From Mycolicibacterium rutilum (lineage in GTDB: Bacteria; Actinomycetota; Actinomycetes; Mycobacteriales; Mycobacteriaceae), in assembly GCF_900108565.1 (NCBI RefSeq), contig NZ_LT629971.1, positions 1,736,001-1,800,000 of the forward strand: a stretch of DNA of 64,000 nucleotides, read 5' to 3'. The translations under genes were made by a program, and so were the position numbers. Shown piece by piece: positions 25,359 to 34,875 of the stretch; position 1 is the first letter of the stretch; each line of letters opens with the position of its first letter. A model generated the notes under the pieces. It searched no databases. It worked only from the letters and a program-made list of their open reading frames with translations, and had not been told where the DNA came from.

Positions 25359-26819
25359 GTGGTAGACGACCCACGGAGTGCAGTCATGAGAACGTGGACG
25401 CTCCCGCTAGGTGACGCAACTTTGCAGGGCCAAAGCGTCTACGACGTGGAGGATCCGTGTACCGGCGACGTGCTGACCCAGGTGCCCGACTGCAGCAGTG
25501 AGGATGTCGACAGGGTGGTGGCGACTGCACATGCCGCTCAACGCGATTGGGCGCTGCGGACGCCTCGCCAGCGCGGCACCGCGCTGCGGGCTTTGGCGAC
25601 ACTCATGCGCGATCACTCTGAAGAGCTCGCGCTGCTCGACGCAATTGACGGCGGCTTTCCACTGCCTGCGATGCGCGACGACGTCACGTGGGCGGCCGAC
25701 GTGCTCGAGCTGATGGCAGACGACGCGCTCGACCTCGGCGGACGGACTATCCCGCTCTCGGCGAACCTGCACTACACGCTGCAGCAGCCCTACGGCGTAG
25801 TCGCTCGAATCGTCCCCTTCAATCATCCCGTCCTATTTGCAGGATCCAAGATCGCCGCTCCGCTGATGGCGGGGAACGCCGTGGTGCTCAAAGCTCCCGA
25901 TCAAACACCGTTGTCGGCCATCCGGCTCGCCGAGCTCGCCAGGGAGGTCCTGCCCGAAGGCTTATTCGGGGTGGTAACCGGGCACGGGGCAACTGCCGGC
26001 GCCGCGTTGGTTGCCCATCCACTAGTCCGGCGAATCGGCTTCATCGGCTCCCCGGGCACGGGCCGACATATCCAGCGCTTGGCGGCCGAGCACGGCGTCA
26101 AATACGTCACGCTGGAACTCGGCGGCAAGAACCCCATGATCGTCATGCCGGACGCCGACCTCGAGGCGGCTGCCAAAAGCGCCGTGGTAGGGATGAACTT
26201 CACCACCACCGCGGGCCAATCATGCGGATCAACAAGCAGACTGCTGCTGCACGAAGCGATCGCTGACGAGGTGATTGATCTGGTCGTCGATCAGGTCGCT
26301 GCCATCAAGGTAGGCGACCCGCTCGTTGACGGCACGGACATGGGACCCGTCATCGACCAAGCGCAATACTCAAAGTCGTTGCGGGCCATCGAGTCAGGAC
26401 GGGCGGGCGGCGCCAGCGTACTTACCGGTGGAGGACGCGCGCAGGGTGTTGGTAGCAAAGGCTGGTATGTCGCCCCGACCGTATTGGCTGGAGTGGCACC
26501 ACAAGCCGATGTCGCCCGCGACGAGATCTTCGGGCCCGTTCTTTCGGTGCTGACCGTCCGTGACGAAGCCGAGGCTGTCGAAGTTGCCAACAGCGTCGAG
26601 TTCGGGTTGACCGCCGCGGTGTGGACCAACGACGTAAGCCAAGCCCACCGCATGGCTGCGGGACTTGACGCCGGCTACGTCTGGATAAACGGCAGTGCAC
26701 GCCATTACTGGGGGTTGCCCTTCGGCGGTTGGAAATCGTCAGGTGTTGGATCCGAAGAGTCCACGGAGGAACTGTTGTCCTACACCCAAGTCAAGGCAGT
26801 AACCGTCACCCTGGACTGA
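25359..26819 (+). CDS. NAD(P)+-dependent aldehyde dehydrogenase
   Basis: The 486-residue protein covers the full ALDH superfamily length. The catalytic Cys is Cys289 (GQSCGS) and the general base Glu253 (LELGGKNP). PFNHP and the IGFIGSPGTG cofactor loop are present, and the C-terminus has PFGGWKSSGVG. It oxidises an aldehyde to the acid. GTG 25359 follows AAGGAGG at a spacing of 6, which decides the start; ATG 25354 is in another frame that closes quickly. In PAH pathways aldehydes arise from hydratase-aldolase steps, which fits the DapA-like gene at 58486 (inference). Confidence 0.92.
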   Translation: MVDDPRSAVMRTWTLPLGDATLQGQSVYDVEDPCTGDVLTQVPDCSSEDVDRVVATAHAAQRDWALRTPRQRGTALRALATLMRDHSEELALLDAIDGGFPLPAMRDDVTWAADVLELMADDALDLGGRTIPLSANLHYTLQQPYGVVARIVPFNHPVLFAGSKIAAPLMAGNAVVLKAPDQTPLSAIRLAELAREVLPEGLFGVVTGHGATAGAALVAHPLVRRIGFIGSPGTGRHIQRLAAEHGVKYVTLELGGKNPMIVMPDADLEAAAKSAVVGMNFTTTAGQSCGSTSRLLLHEAIADEVIDLVVDQVAAIKVGDPLVDGTDMGPVIDQAQYSKSLRAIESGRAGGASVLTGGGRAQGVGSKGWYVAPTVLAGVAPQADVARDEIFGPVLSVLTVRDEAEAVEVANSVEFGLTAAVWTNDVSQAHRMAAGLDAGYVWINGSARHYWGLPFGGWKSSGVGSEESTEELLSYTQVKAVTVTLD

Positions 26820-27135
26820 ACTGCGTCGATGCGCTGGAAGGCGTCGACTGCGGACGGTGACCTTTCTCGCAGTCGAAATCCTGTGGGAGAACTGCTATTC
26901 GACGTAGGGCGTCAGTCGGCCGTGCATCGGCGCCTCAGACGATAAGCGACCGATTAGAAAATCGACTCGGGACACGGCATCGCGCCGTTGCGGGTATGTG
27001 ACACGCGGCTGTTTCCCCCGGAACCCCTCCGATGCCCGCGGCGGCGGCTATGTCCGGCGTCGGGTCCGGGCAGCACGCAATCGACTGGTACACGCCGACT
27101 TGCGCTAGCATCAGTTGTAGTTTCAAAATAGTTGT
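26820..27135. other. Intergenic region before the MFS gene
   Basis: I see no gene in these 316 bases. They presumably hold the end of the aldehyde dehydrogenase transcript and the promoter of the exporter-regulator pair. The only structure noted is the AGTTTCA/TGAAACT dyad around the MFS start. Confidence 0.45.
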
Positions 27136-27147
27136 GTGAATGAAACT
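27119..27147. promoter_or_regulatory. Dyad over the MFS start codon, possible MarR operator
   Basis: AGTTTCA (27119-27125) and TGAAACT (27141-27147) form a 7-bp inverted repeat that brackets the GTG start at 27136. A site here could be used by the MarR protein encoded downstream for autoregulation. Base composition alone could also produce it. Confidence 0.35.
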
Positions 27148-28596
27148 GTTGTCGAACGACTGAGCCGCCGGCACAAGGCCTTCGTCCTGGCGTCCTGCTG
27201 CCTGAGCGTGCTCATTGTGTCGATCGACGTGACCATCGCCAACGTTGCAATCCCGAGCATCCGCGCCGACCTTTCGGCGTCGCCTTCGCAAATGCAGTGG
27301 GTCATTGACATCTACACCTTGATGGTGGCCTCGCTATTGCTGCTCTCGGGTGCCATGGCCGACCGATTCGGTCGGCGGCGTACGTTGCAGATCGGGTTGA
27401 CAATCTTTGCGTCGGCCTCCCTACTGTGCAGCGTGGCTCCCAACGTCGAAACGCTGATCGGTGCCCGCTTCCTGCAGGCGATCGGCGGTTCGATGCTCAC
27501 TCCTGCTGGGTTGTCGATCGTCACGCAGGTGTTCACGGGCAGAGTGGAGCGCGCGCGCGTCATCGGCATATGGGGGGGCGTCGTAGGCATCTCGATGGCC
27601 TTGGGTCCGATCATGGGCGGAATACTTCTCGAGTATGTTGACTGGCGAGCAGTGTTCTGGATCAACGTGCCGATCTGCGCGCTTGCGGTGCTGTTGACCG
27701 CGATCTTCGTTCCCGAATCCAAGTCGGTCACCATGCGCCACGTCGACCTGATCGGCTTGGTCCTGGGCATGGCCTTCCTGTTCGGACTGGTGTTCGTGCT
27801 CATCGAAGGGCCAGGGATGGGCTGGACCGACACCCGCGTCGTCGTTAGCTGTTGCCTCGCAGCGCTGGCCTTCGCGACATTCCTGCGCTACGAGTCACGC
27901 CGCCTCGACCCGTTCGTCGAGCTCCGATTCTTCCGCAGCATCCCGTTTGCTTCGGCGACGGCCATCGCGGTGTGCGCATTCGCTGCATGGGGCGCGTTCC
28001 TGTTCATGATGTCAATCTATTTGCAAGGGGAGCGCGGGCTTTCAGCGGTGAACACCGGGCTGATGTTTCTGCCCGTGGCCGTCGGCGCATTCATCTTCTC
28101 GCCCTTGTCTGGCCGGCTGGTGGGGCGATTTGGTGCCAGACCGTCGCTGATGATCGCCGGCGCATTGATCGTCGCCGCGACTCTCATGTTCGCGCAGATG
28201 AGCGACGCTACCCCGCAATGGCGAATGCTGGTCGCCTTTGCGGTTTTCGGCGTCGGTACTTCGATGGTGAACGCACCGGTCACAACCGCGGCCGTCAGCG
28301 GTATGCCGACCGACCGCGCCGGTGCGGCGGCGGCTATCACATCCACGAGCCGACAGGTGGGCGTCGCCATCGGTGTGGCCATATGTGGCCCGGTCGCTGG
28401 TGCGGCATTGGGCGACACCAACGTCGATTTCGCGGTCTCCGCCCAGCCCCTATGGCTAGTGTTCGCTGGAGTTGGTGTGCTGATCTTCACGCTCGGTGTC
28501 TACTCGACGTCGAAGCGCGCGCTGCGCTCAGCAGAGCATCTGGCGCCGCTGATCGCAGGAACCGATCCGCGACGGGAGGCTGCCGATGTCGCGTAA
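27136..28596 (+). CDS. MFS transporter, DHA2 (14-helix, EmrB/QacA) family
   Basis: This 486-residue proton-driven exporter has motif A GAMADRFGRRR after helix 2, a motif-C-like region (GIWGGVVGISMALGPIMGG) after helix 5, and about 14 hydrophobic segments. Substrates of the family are hydrophobic drugs and cations. The GTG start at 27136 has no clear ribosome binding site. The marR gene downstream overlaps its 3' end by 11 bp, so export is probably controlled by that regulator. It could protect against toxic aromatics (inference). Confidence 0.92.
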   Translation: MNETVVERLSRRHKAFVLASCCLSVLIVSIDVTIANVAIPSIRADLSASPSQMQWVIDIYTLMVASLLLLSGAMADRFGRRRTLQIGLTIFASASLLCSVAPNVETLIGARFLQAIGGSMLTPAGLSIVTQVFTGRVERARVIGIWGGVVGISMALGPIMGGILLEYVDWRAVFWINVPICALAVLLTAIFVPESKSVTMRHVDLIGLVLGMAFLFGLVFVLIEGPGMGWTDTRVVVSCCLAALAFATFLRYESRRLDPFVELRFFRSIPFASATAIAVCAFAAWGAFLFMMSIYLQGERGLSAVNTGLMFLPVAVGAFIFSPLSGRLVGRFGARPSLMIAGALIVAATLMFAQMSDATPQWRMLVAFAVFGVGTSMVNAPVTTAAVSGMPTDRAGAAAAITSTSRQVGVAIGVAICGPVAGAALGDTNVDFAVSAQPLWLVFAGVGVLIFTLGVYSTSKRALRSAEHLAPLIAGTDPRREAADVA

Positions 28597-29065
28597 TCCG
28601 GAAGCGGACGAGGTCTGGCGCGCGATGACCGCACTGGTCACCGACAACCGCGACAGTTGGAGGCGAGCGACCGTCGACCAGACGGGCCTACCTTTCAGTC
28701 GCATCCGGATACTGCTCCGGCTGTCCCGCGGGTCGATGACCGTCAAAGAGGTCGCGCACGCCGTGACAATCGATCCCCCGGCGGCCACGGTGGCCGTCAA
28801 CGATCTGGAGGACCGCGGCTTAGTCATGCGTCAGACTATTCCCACCAACCGGCGGTACAAAGTGGTATCACTGACCGACGCCGGCTGGTCGATGGTGGCC
28901 ACCATCAATGCGGTCGACGACCCGGCTCCCGAAGCGCTTGCGGCACTTGACGGTAATGAACTGAGGGCGCTGCGCGATGCGATAGCAAGAGTCAGCGCCG
29001 CCCGCCAGACACTGAATGAAAGCCGCGGCCGGATCGCTCAACGAACGACTCTCAGTCCGGCCTAG
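28586..29065 (+). CDS. MarR-family transcriptional regulator (MFS-linked)
   Basis: The 159-residue winged-helix protein has its recognition region at MTVKEVAHAVTIDPPAATVAVNDLEDRGLV (about 52-81) and a wing with TIPTNRRYKVVSLTDAG. ATG 28586 follows GGGAGG and lies inside the MFS gene. It likely represses the MFS-marR pair and is released by a phenolic or aromatic ligand, as for many MarR proteins (family knowledge). Confidence 0.9.
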   Translation: MSRNPEADEVWRAMTALVTDNRDSWRRATVDQTGLPFSRIRILLRLSRGSMTVKEVAHAVTIDPPAATVAVNDLEDRGLVMRQTIPTNRRYKVVSLTDAGWSMVATINAVDDPAPEALAALDGNELRALRDAIARVSAARQTLNESRGRIAQRTTLSPA

Positions 29066-29251
29066 CGAACCTGCAACTTGCCAGGGTCGCTGTGGGGTAC
29101 TGCAGAAGTCGGGTCAGATGGCGGGATTGGTGGACCAAGGGCCGCGACTGTCGAGAAGAACTCTGTTCGGTTGGAGTCCTGGGTGGCAGACGTCGGTCTG
29201 CGAGGGGATGCCGGCTGATACCGCCGTTACCGCGGTGGTCTAAATAATAGC

Positions 29252-29280
29252 TTGCAAACAGTTGTCATCCTATGTAAACT
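29252..29280 (+). promoter_or_regulatory. Candidate promoter of the Rieske-3 operon
   Basis: TTGCAA (29252-29257) and TAAACT (29275-29280) are spaced by 17 bp. The leader to GTG 29348 would be about 60 nt. The fit to consensus is moderate. Confidence 0.4.
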
Positions 29281-29347
29281 TCCGTGTGATGTAGCCCACA
29301 TGAGTGCTCACGTTCTAGGGGCACAAATCGATAGGAAGGTGCGTCCG

Positions 29348-30691
29348 GTGGATTCGATGGCGCCTGATGCGACGACAATGCGAACCTTAGAGAATGCGCG
29401 CGGCTCCATCCTAAAGGGTCGCCTCCCTGCGTCTCTCATCGCTAATGCAGCGCTTTACGAGCTTGAATTGAAGCGAGTATTTGGTAGGACCTGGCAGTTT
29501 CTCTGCCACGAAGACGAGATCCCCAATGCGGGTGACTATGTAGTGCGCTACATCGCTGATAACTCAATTATTGTCGCGCGGCAGCAGGATATGACGATTC
29601 GGGCGATGTCGAACTCGTGTCGGCACCGCGGCACGCTGCTTTGCCGAACCGAGTCTGGGAATGAGTCGGCGTTCCAGTGTCCGTACCACGGTTGGACCTA
29701 TCGAAACAACGGTGATCTCATCGCGATACCTGCGCAGCAGGCAGTGTACGGTGCTGCGTTCGACAAGAGTCGGCTAGGGTTGCGCGCTCTGCCGATGCTG
29801 GACTCGTACGCGGGCCTTGTCTTCGGGTGTGTGTCGGATGAGGCGCCGGGACTGGATGAGTACCTCGGGGACATGCGCTGGTATCTCGACTTGATGATGA
29901 AGAAGAGCCCGGCCGGCCTTGAGGCGTGGGGTGCCCCGCAGCGTTGGGTGATTGACGCGAACTGGAAGACCGGCGCCGACAACTTTGTTGGGGACGGCTA
30001 TCACACGGTCATGACGCACCGTTCGATGTGTGAGCTGGGGTTGTTACCGCCCGATAATGTGGCCGTTTCGCCGGCCCACGTCAGCCTATCGGGCGGGCAC
30101 GGGGCGGGCGTTCTAGGCGCACCACCCGGCATACCCGCACCGCCGTACATGGGCTATCCGGAGGAAGTCGTCTCCGGTCTCAGCGAGGGTTACGGCGATG
30201 ACGTCCATGGCGAGATGCTGAAACGGACGATGTTCATTCATGGCAATGTGTTCCCGAACTTGTCCTTCTTGAACGCCTTCATCGCCAAGGACGGGGAGTC
30301 TATGCCGGTGCCCATTCTGACCTTGCGGCAATGGCGTCCCTTGGACGCAGCGCGTATGGAGGTGTGGTCGTGGTTCTTCGTGGAGCGCAACGCGCCCGAA
30401 GAGTTCAAGCAGCAGTCGTTTGAGACTTATGTTCGGACGTTCGGGGTCGGGGGTGTCTTCGAGCAGGATGACGCCGAGATATTCCAGGCTATTACCAAGG
30501 GAACACGCGGCGAGTTGGCTGGTGGTGTGGAGCTGAACCTGGAGATGGGACTGGACAATCTGGCTCCTGATCCAACGTGGCTGGGCCCGGGACGACCGTT
30601 GGCCAGTGGCTACGCCGAACAGAATCAGCGCGAGTACTGGAAGCAGTACTTCGACTATCTGGCCACACCGAGAAGGGATGAGAACGTATGA
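29348..30691 (+). CDS. Rieske ring-hydroxylating dioxygenase alpha subunit (pair 3)
   Basis: The 447-residue catalytic subunit has [2Fe-2S] ligands Cys91-His93 (CRHRG) and Cys111-His114 (CPYHGW), iron site NFVGDGYHTVMTH and C-terminal FEQDDAE. It is closest in this window to alpha 6 (shared GRLPAxLxANA, FGRxWQFLxHExEIPxAGDYVVRY and FKQQSxETYVRTFG). GTG 29348 is chosen because AGGAAGG lies 8 bases before it; the open frame from 29252 is an extension. It overlaps its beta gene by ATGA. Confidence 0.93.
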   Translation: MDSMAPDATTMRTLENARGSILKGRLPASLIANAALYELELKRVFGRTWQFLCHEDEIPNAGDYVVRYIADNSIIVARQQDMTIRAMSNSCRHRGTLLCRTESGNESAFQCPYHGWTYRNNGDLIAIPAQQAVYGAAFDKSRLGLRALPMLDSYAGLVFGCVSDEAPGLDEYLGDMRWYLDLMMKKSPAGLEAWGAPQRWVIDANWKTGADNFVGDGYHTVMTHRSMCELGLLPPDNVAVSPAHVSLSGGHGAGVLGAPPGIPAPPYMGYPEEVVSGLSEGYGDDVHGEMLKRTMFIHGNVFPNLSFLNAFIAKDGESMPVPILTLRQWRPLDAARMEVWSWFFVERNAPEEFKQQSFETYVRTFGVGGVFEQDDAEIFQAITKGTRGELAGGVELNLEMGLDNLAPDPTWLGPGRPLASGYAEQNQREYWKQYFDYLATPRRDENV

Positions 30692-31230
30692 CGACAACGG
30701 TGCCGCAGGATTCACCTAAGGCTGCGAGGGTTTCGCGCGACGTGCGCGAGGAAATCGAAGACTTCCTTTTCGACGAGGCCGATCTGTTGGATCGCGATGA
30801 GTTCGAAGAGTGGCTGGAATTGCTGGCACCGGATGTGCACTATTTCGCGCGCGTCCGTCAGACGCTTCGCAGAGCAGGTGGCCCGGGGTTCTCTGAGCGC
30901 TCTATGCACCTGAGTGATAACTACACGAGTCTGAAGATGCGTATTCAGCGGCACCGAACGTCGTCGGATTGGGCTGAGGATCCTCCGTCGCGGATCCGGC
31001 ACTACATCACCAATGTCAGGGTCAGGTCTGGTGAGGACGGCGATGAGTACCGTGTGACGTCGAATGCGTTGCTGGTGCGCACGCGCGGGGACGAGCCTAA
31101 GGCGGAGACAGTCGCTGCCGAGCGCCGAGACATTATTCGTCGCGACGAGACGGGTTTGAAACTGGTCCAGCGCGAGATCCTGCTGGATCACACCACATTG
31201 CCCACGCACAACCTGTCATTCTGGATCTAA
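30688..31230 (+). CDS. Ring-hydroxylating dioxygenase beta subunit (pair 3)
   Basis: The 180-residue NTF2-fold subunit has DVREEIEDFLFDEADLLDRDEFEEWLELL, WAEDPPSRIRHYITNVRV and the tail QREILLDHTTLPTHNLSFWI. ATG 30688 overlaps the alpha stop. It is closely related to beta 6 and beta 1 (WAExPxSRxRH). It forms a hexamer with the alpha subunit upstream. Confidence 0.92.
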   Translation: MTTTVPQDSPKAARVSRDVREEIEDFLFDEADLLDRDEFEEWLELLAPDVHYFARVRQTLRRAGGPGFSERSMHLSDNYTSLKMRIQRHRTSSDWAEDPPSRIRHYITNVRVRSGEDGDEYRVTSNALLVRTRGDEPKAETVAAERRDIIRRDETGLKLVQREILLDHTTLPTHNLSFWI

Positions 31231-31336
31231 GGTGCCGGTGAGCTTGACATCATTACGGCGGCGCCTCCGCCGAAACTCCGGCCCACGAACGTTGTGGCCG
31301 AGCGAATTTGGGTCTGTCCTTAAGGTAGGCCGGTAG

Positions 31337-32368
31337 GTGCGCGCAGCTATTTATCACGGCCGCGAAGACGTGCGGATTGAAGAGCTTCCCGACCCGAGTC
31401 CACGTGCGGGCGAAGTGGTCATCGAGGTGGCCCGAGCGGGGATCTGCGGCACAGACCTGCATGAGTACATCGCCGGTCCGATGCATGCTGCGCCAGGGGT
31501 CGTCATTGGACACGAATATTCCGGGACGGTGGTCGGCGTCGGGTCCGGCGTGCGCGAGTTCACCGAAGGTGACCGAGTCTGCGGCGTCGGCGTTTTCGGC
31601 TGCGGTGAATGCGGCTTCTGCAAACAGGGGGCTGAAGCACTCTGCGGAGCAGTCGGTTTCATCGGCTTCGCTGTCAACGGAGCACTTGCCCGCTACGCGT
31701 CGTTGCCGACGAAGGCGTTGTTTCGCATCCCGGATGAGATCAGTCTCGCCGAGGCTGCCGTCGTTGAACCGATCGCGTCGGCGTACCACGCTGTCCGCCG
31801 TAGCGGGTTGGCAGCGGGTGGGACCGTCTTCATCGCCGGCGCTGGCCCGATCGGCCTTGCCCTGGTGCAGTTCTCACTTGCCGAAGGTGCGACTCAGGTC
31901 ATCGTCAGTGAGGTTTCGGCGACGCGCCGCGTTGCCGCTCACCGGGTCGGGGCTACGCGCGTAATCGATCCTCTGGCGGAGGATGCAGTTGAGGTGGTTC
32001 GGATGTTGACGAACGGAAACGGCGTCGATGTCTCCTTCGACGCTGCGGGCGTACAACCCGCGCTTGATGCGGCGTTGGGCGTGCTGCGCCCCCGCGGTCG
32101 ATTGATGGTCGTGGCGATTTGGGAGGCTCCGGCTGGTATCGACATCAATCGAAGCGTCATGCGCGAAGCAGATATTGGCTTTTCATTTTGTTACGAAGCG
32201 CAAAGGCAGGTTCCGGCGATTCTTGACTTACTAGCTACGGGGGCGATCAGCCTTGGTGAACTGATCACCGACGAGATCCCGTTGGATGCCGTGATCAGTC
32301 AGGGCTTCGAGGAATTGCGCGTCAACCGCGATGCACACGTAAAAATTCTGATCGACCCATCGGCATAG
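31337..32368 (+). CDS. Zinc-dependent alcohol dehydrogenase, MDR family (copy 2)
   Basis: The 343-residue paralogue of the protein at 8437 has the same catalytic zinc ligands Cys37, His59 and Glu60 and the same structural Cys at 89, 92, 95 and 103, with nucleotide motif IAGAGPIGL. It again follows a Rieske pair, which suggests that a dioxygenase-dehydrogenase module was duplicated. GTG 31337 is used; a GGTAGG lies close upstream. The precise alcohol or diol substrate is unknown. Confidence 0.9.
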   Translation: MRAAIYHGREDVRIEELPDPSPRAGEVVIEVARAGICGTDLHEYIAGPMHAAPGVVIGHEYSGTVVGVGSGVREFTEGDRVCGVGVFGCGECGFCKQGAEALCGAVGFIGFAVNGALARYASLPTKALFRIPDEISLAEAAVVEPIASAYHAVRRSGLAAGGTVFIAGAGPIGLALVQFSLAEGATQVIVSEVSATRRVAAHRVGATRVIDPLAEDAVEVVRMLTNGNGVDVSFDAAGVQPALDAALGVLRPRGRLMVVAIWEAPAGIDINRSVMREADIGFSFCYEAQRQVPAILDLLATGAISLGELITDEIPLDAVISQGFEELRVNRDAHVKILIDPSA

Positions 32369-32422
32369 CTGCGACCGGTATCGCACGCAGTAGATGTCAC
32401 ACCGCCGCACCAAAGGAGTTAA

Positions 32423-33676
32423 GTGTCCGCGAATATGGAGAGTCTGTTCGACGGTCTGACCGTCCTCGAGTTGGGGCACGTGATCGCGGCGCCTTTCGCT
32501 GCCTCGCTGATCGGCGACTTCGGAGCACAGGTCATCAAGATCGAAGACCCCGGCTCAGGCGACATGTTGCGTAGGTCCGGTCCTCGTAAAGACGGAGTGC
32601 CCCTTTGGTGGAAGTCCGCGGCCCGGAACAAGTCAAGCGTCGCTATCGATCTGCGGCTCGCCGAGGGGCAAGCGCTCGTGCGCAAAATGGTCGAACGCGC
32701 CGACGTGGTGATCGAAAACTTCCGCCCGGGAACGCTCGAGCGTTGGGGACTGGGATGGGAGGAGCTGCACGCAGCGAACCCGCGGCTGATCATGTTGCGG
32801 ATTTCCGGGTATGGCCAGATCGGCCCGGAGAGCGCAAAGCCGGGATATGGACGGGTCGGCGAAGCCATGAGCGGAGCGGTACACATCACCGGGCACCCTG
32901 ACCGGCCACCGACGCATTTCGGTTTCTCCCTGGGCGATGTCACGACAGGAATCATGGGTGCGTTCGCTGTTGCCGGAGCACTCTTCAAACGTGAAGCGAT
33001 CGGGAATCGCTTCGATGGGGAATGTATCGACCTGGCTCTCTACGAGTCACTGTTTCGTGGTATCGACTGGCAGGTCATCCTCTACGACCAGTTGAACTTT
33101 GTTGCCGAGCGTCAGGGCAACCAGTTTCAGGTCAGCCCGTCACCGGTGTCAGATACTTATCTCAGTGGCGATGGGGTGTGGTACACCGTGGCGACCGGCA
33201 CCGTCCGGTCAGTACAGAGCCTGCTCGAACTGCTGGGCGGCACGACTCTGCGCAACGATCCGAAGTACGCGACACAGGAACTGCAGATGTTGCACCGCGA
33301 GGAGCTCGGCGAGATGGTTCGCCAGTGGTTCGCCGAAAACAACTCCGATATTGTCGAAAAGGCCTGCGCGAGTGCGGGTGTCGTGGCTGCGCGGATCTTC
33401 ACGCCGGCAGAGATGTTCTCCAGTCCCACGTTCGCGGCTCGCGAGAGCCTGGTCGAGGTCGCTGACCCGGAATTGGGTCCGGTCCGCGTCACCGGGGTGG
33501 TGCCGAGGTTGACGAACTTTCCCGGATCCGTGCGCAGCACCGGGCCCCGTCTCGGGATCCACGGCCAAGAGGTGCTGACTGAGTGGCTCGGCTTGGCCGA
33601 CTCGGAGTACGAGGCGCTGGTATCGAGTGGCGTCGTCGGGGCGGTCGACGTTGACGGAGAGGTTCCCGGGCATTGA
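32423..33676 (+). CDS. CoA transferase, CaiB/BaiF (family III)
   Basis: The 417-residue enzyme moves CoA between carboxylic acids through an aspartyl-CoA anhydride. The N-terminal block GLTVLELGHVIAAPFAASLIGDFGA and the active-site Asp172 (GDVTTG) are intact, as is the RPGTLERWGLG loop. GTG 32423 follows AAAGGAG. It would activate an acid for the thiolase-like/DUF35/MaoC genes that follow. The stop overlaps the next start (TTGA), so the four genes form one unit. Confidence 0.92.
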   Translation: MSANMESLFDGLTVLELGHVIAAPFAASLIGDFGAQVIKIEDPGSGDMLRRSGPRKDGVPLWWKSAARNKSSVAIDLRLAEGQALVRKMVERADVVIENFRPGTLERWGLGWEELHAANPRLIMLRISGYGQIGPESAKPGYGRVGEAMSGAVHITGHPDRPPTHFGFSLGDVTTGIMGAFAVAGALFKREAIGNRFDGECIDLALYESLFRGIDWQVILYDQLNFVAERQGNQFQVSPSPVSDTYLSGDGVWYTVATGTVRSVQSLLELLGGTTLRNDPKYATQELQMLHREELGEMVRQWFAENNSDIVEKACASAGVVAARIFTPAEMFSSPTFAARESLVEVADPELGPVRVTGVVPRLTNFPGSVRSTGPRLGIHGQEVLTEWLGLADSEYEALVSSGVVGAVDVDGEVPGH

Positions 33677-34839
33677 ATTCGCTGCGCGACAAGGCCTGCA
33701 TCGTCGGCGTTGGTCATACGGCCTACCGTCGTGATGCCACTGAGTCGGCAACGGACCTTGGCCTGCAACTTGAAGCGGCCCATGCCGCGATCGTGGATGC
33801 CGGGCTGTCGGTTGGCGAGATCGATGGCCTCATCTGCCCGATCAACGGTGGCACGGCCGAAGATTTCATCGCGAATCTCGGCCTGACGCATGTTCGTTAC
33901 GCGGTGACTTCCCATACCGGAGGCGCGGCAAGTGTGGCGGGTCTGGCAACTGCGGCGATGGCGGTTTGGTCGGGCGTCGCTCGCCATGTCCTCATTCCCG
34001 CGGGCTGGTGTGGGTACTCAGGTCCGCGTGCCCGCGGGATGGCATCGAGCGCGGACATGGCGATAGGCAAGGTTGTCCGGGATTATTACGCGCCACAGGG
34101 CGCGGTGTCGGCGGTGCACCAGTATGCGCTCGTGGCCGACCGCTACGTCCGCAAGTATGACGTGCCGCCTGAAGCGATGGGGGCGGTGGCAGTCGCGTTT
34201 CGTGCTAACGCGCAGCTCAACTCGAATGCGGTGATGTGCGGCCGTGAGCTGACGATGCAGGACTACCTCGACGCTCCACCGATCAGTACGCCGTTTCGTT
34301 TGTTCGATTGCAGTTTGGAGACCGACGGCGCAGCAGCGGTGGTGGTATCAGCGGCCGATCGTGCGGCTGACGGCCCGCACCGGCCGGTGTTTGTGATGAG
34401 TGTGGCCGAAGGTCGCCCATTTCCCGTCGATGAGTTCGCCAACAGGGCCGATCCATTGGAGATCGGGCTCGCCGAGGCGGCGCCGCGCGCGTTTGCCGAC
34501 GCCGGTGTCGCCCCGTCTGATATCGATCTGCTCGAGGTTTACGACAGTTTCACTGTCAACGTGTTGCGGCAGATCGAAGCGGCCGGGTTCTGTAAGCCAG
34601 GCGAAGCAGCGGATTTTGTACTCGACGGATGTATCGCCGCGGACGGTTCGTTGCCGACGAATCTCAATGGCGGTTTGCTCTCCGAAGCGCACGTGCAAGG
34701 GATGAACAATCTGGTCGAGGCGGTGCGGCAACTGCGCGGGGGCTTAGCGGAGCGGCAGGTCCACAATGCGGAGTTGGCGGTAGTGACCGGTATGGGCGGC
34801 GGATGGGGTTCAGGTGCTCTCGCGATATTGCGTCGGTGA
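33673..34839 (+). CDS. Thiolase-fold protein lacking the nucleophilic Cys; SCPx/Ltp2-like
   Basis: The 388-residue protein shows the thiolase-superfamily layout of the lipid-transfer (SCP-x/Ltp) branch: IVGVGHTAYRR start, DGLICPINGG, YDSFTVNVLRQIEAAGF and the C-terminal VTGMGGGWGSGALAIL. At the usual nucleophile position the sequence reads SHTGGAAS (80-87), with no Cys, so ordinary thiolysis is unlikely. Ltp2-type members, which pair with a DUF35 partner, perform retro-aldol cleavage of side-chain acyl-CoAs in steroid degradation (family knowledge). A DUF35 gene follows directly, supporting that role here. TTG 33673 overlaps the previous stop. Confidence 0.88.
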   Translation: MNSLRDKACIVGVGHTAYRRDATESATDLGLQLEAAHAAIVDAGLSVGEIDGLICPINGGTAEDFIANLGLTHVRYAVTSHTGGAASVAGLATAAMAVWSGVARHVLIPAGWCGYSGPRARGMASSADMAIGKVVRDYYAPQGAVSAVHQYALVADRYVRKYDVPPEAMGAVAVAFRANAQLNSNAVMCGRELTMQDYLDAPPISTPFRLFDCSLETDGAAAVVVSAADRAADGPHRPVFVMSVAEGRPFPVDEFANRADPLEIGLAEAAPRAFADAGVAPSDIDLLEVYDSFTVNVLRQIEAAGFCKPGEAADFVLDGCIAADGSLPTNLNGGLLSEAHVQGMNNLVEAVRQLRGGLAERQVHNAELAVVTGMGGGWGSGALAILRR

Positions 34840-34875
34840 CAGCGTTGTGACTGGCCGCTTCACAAGGGGCCCGAT

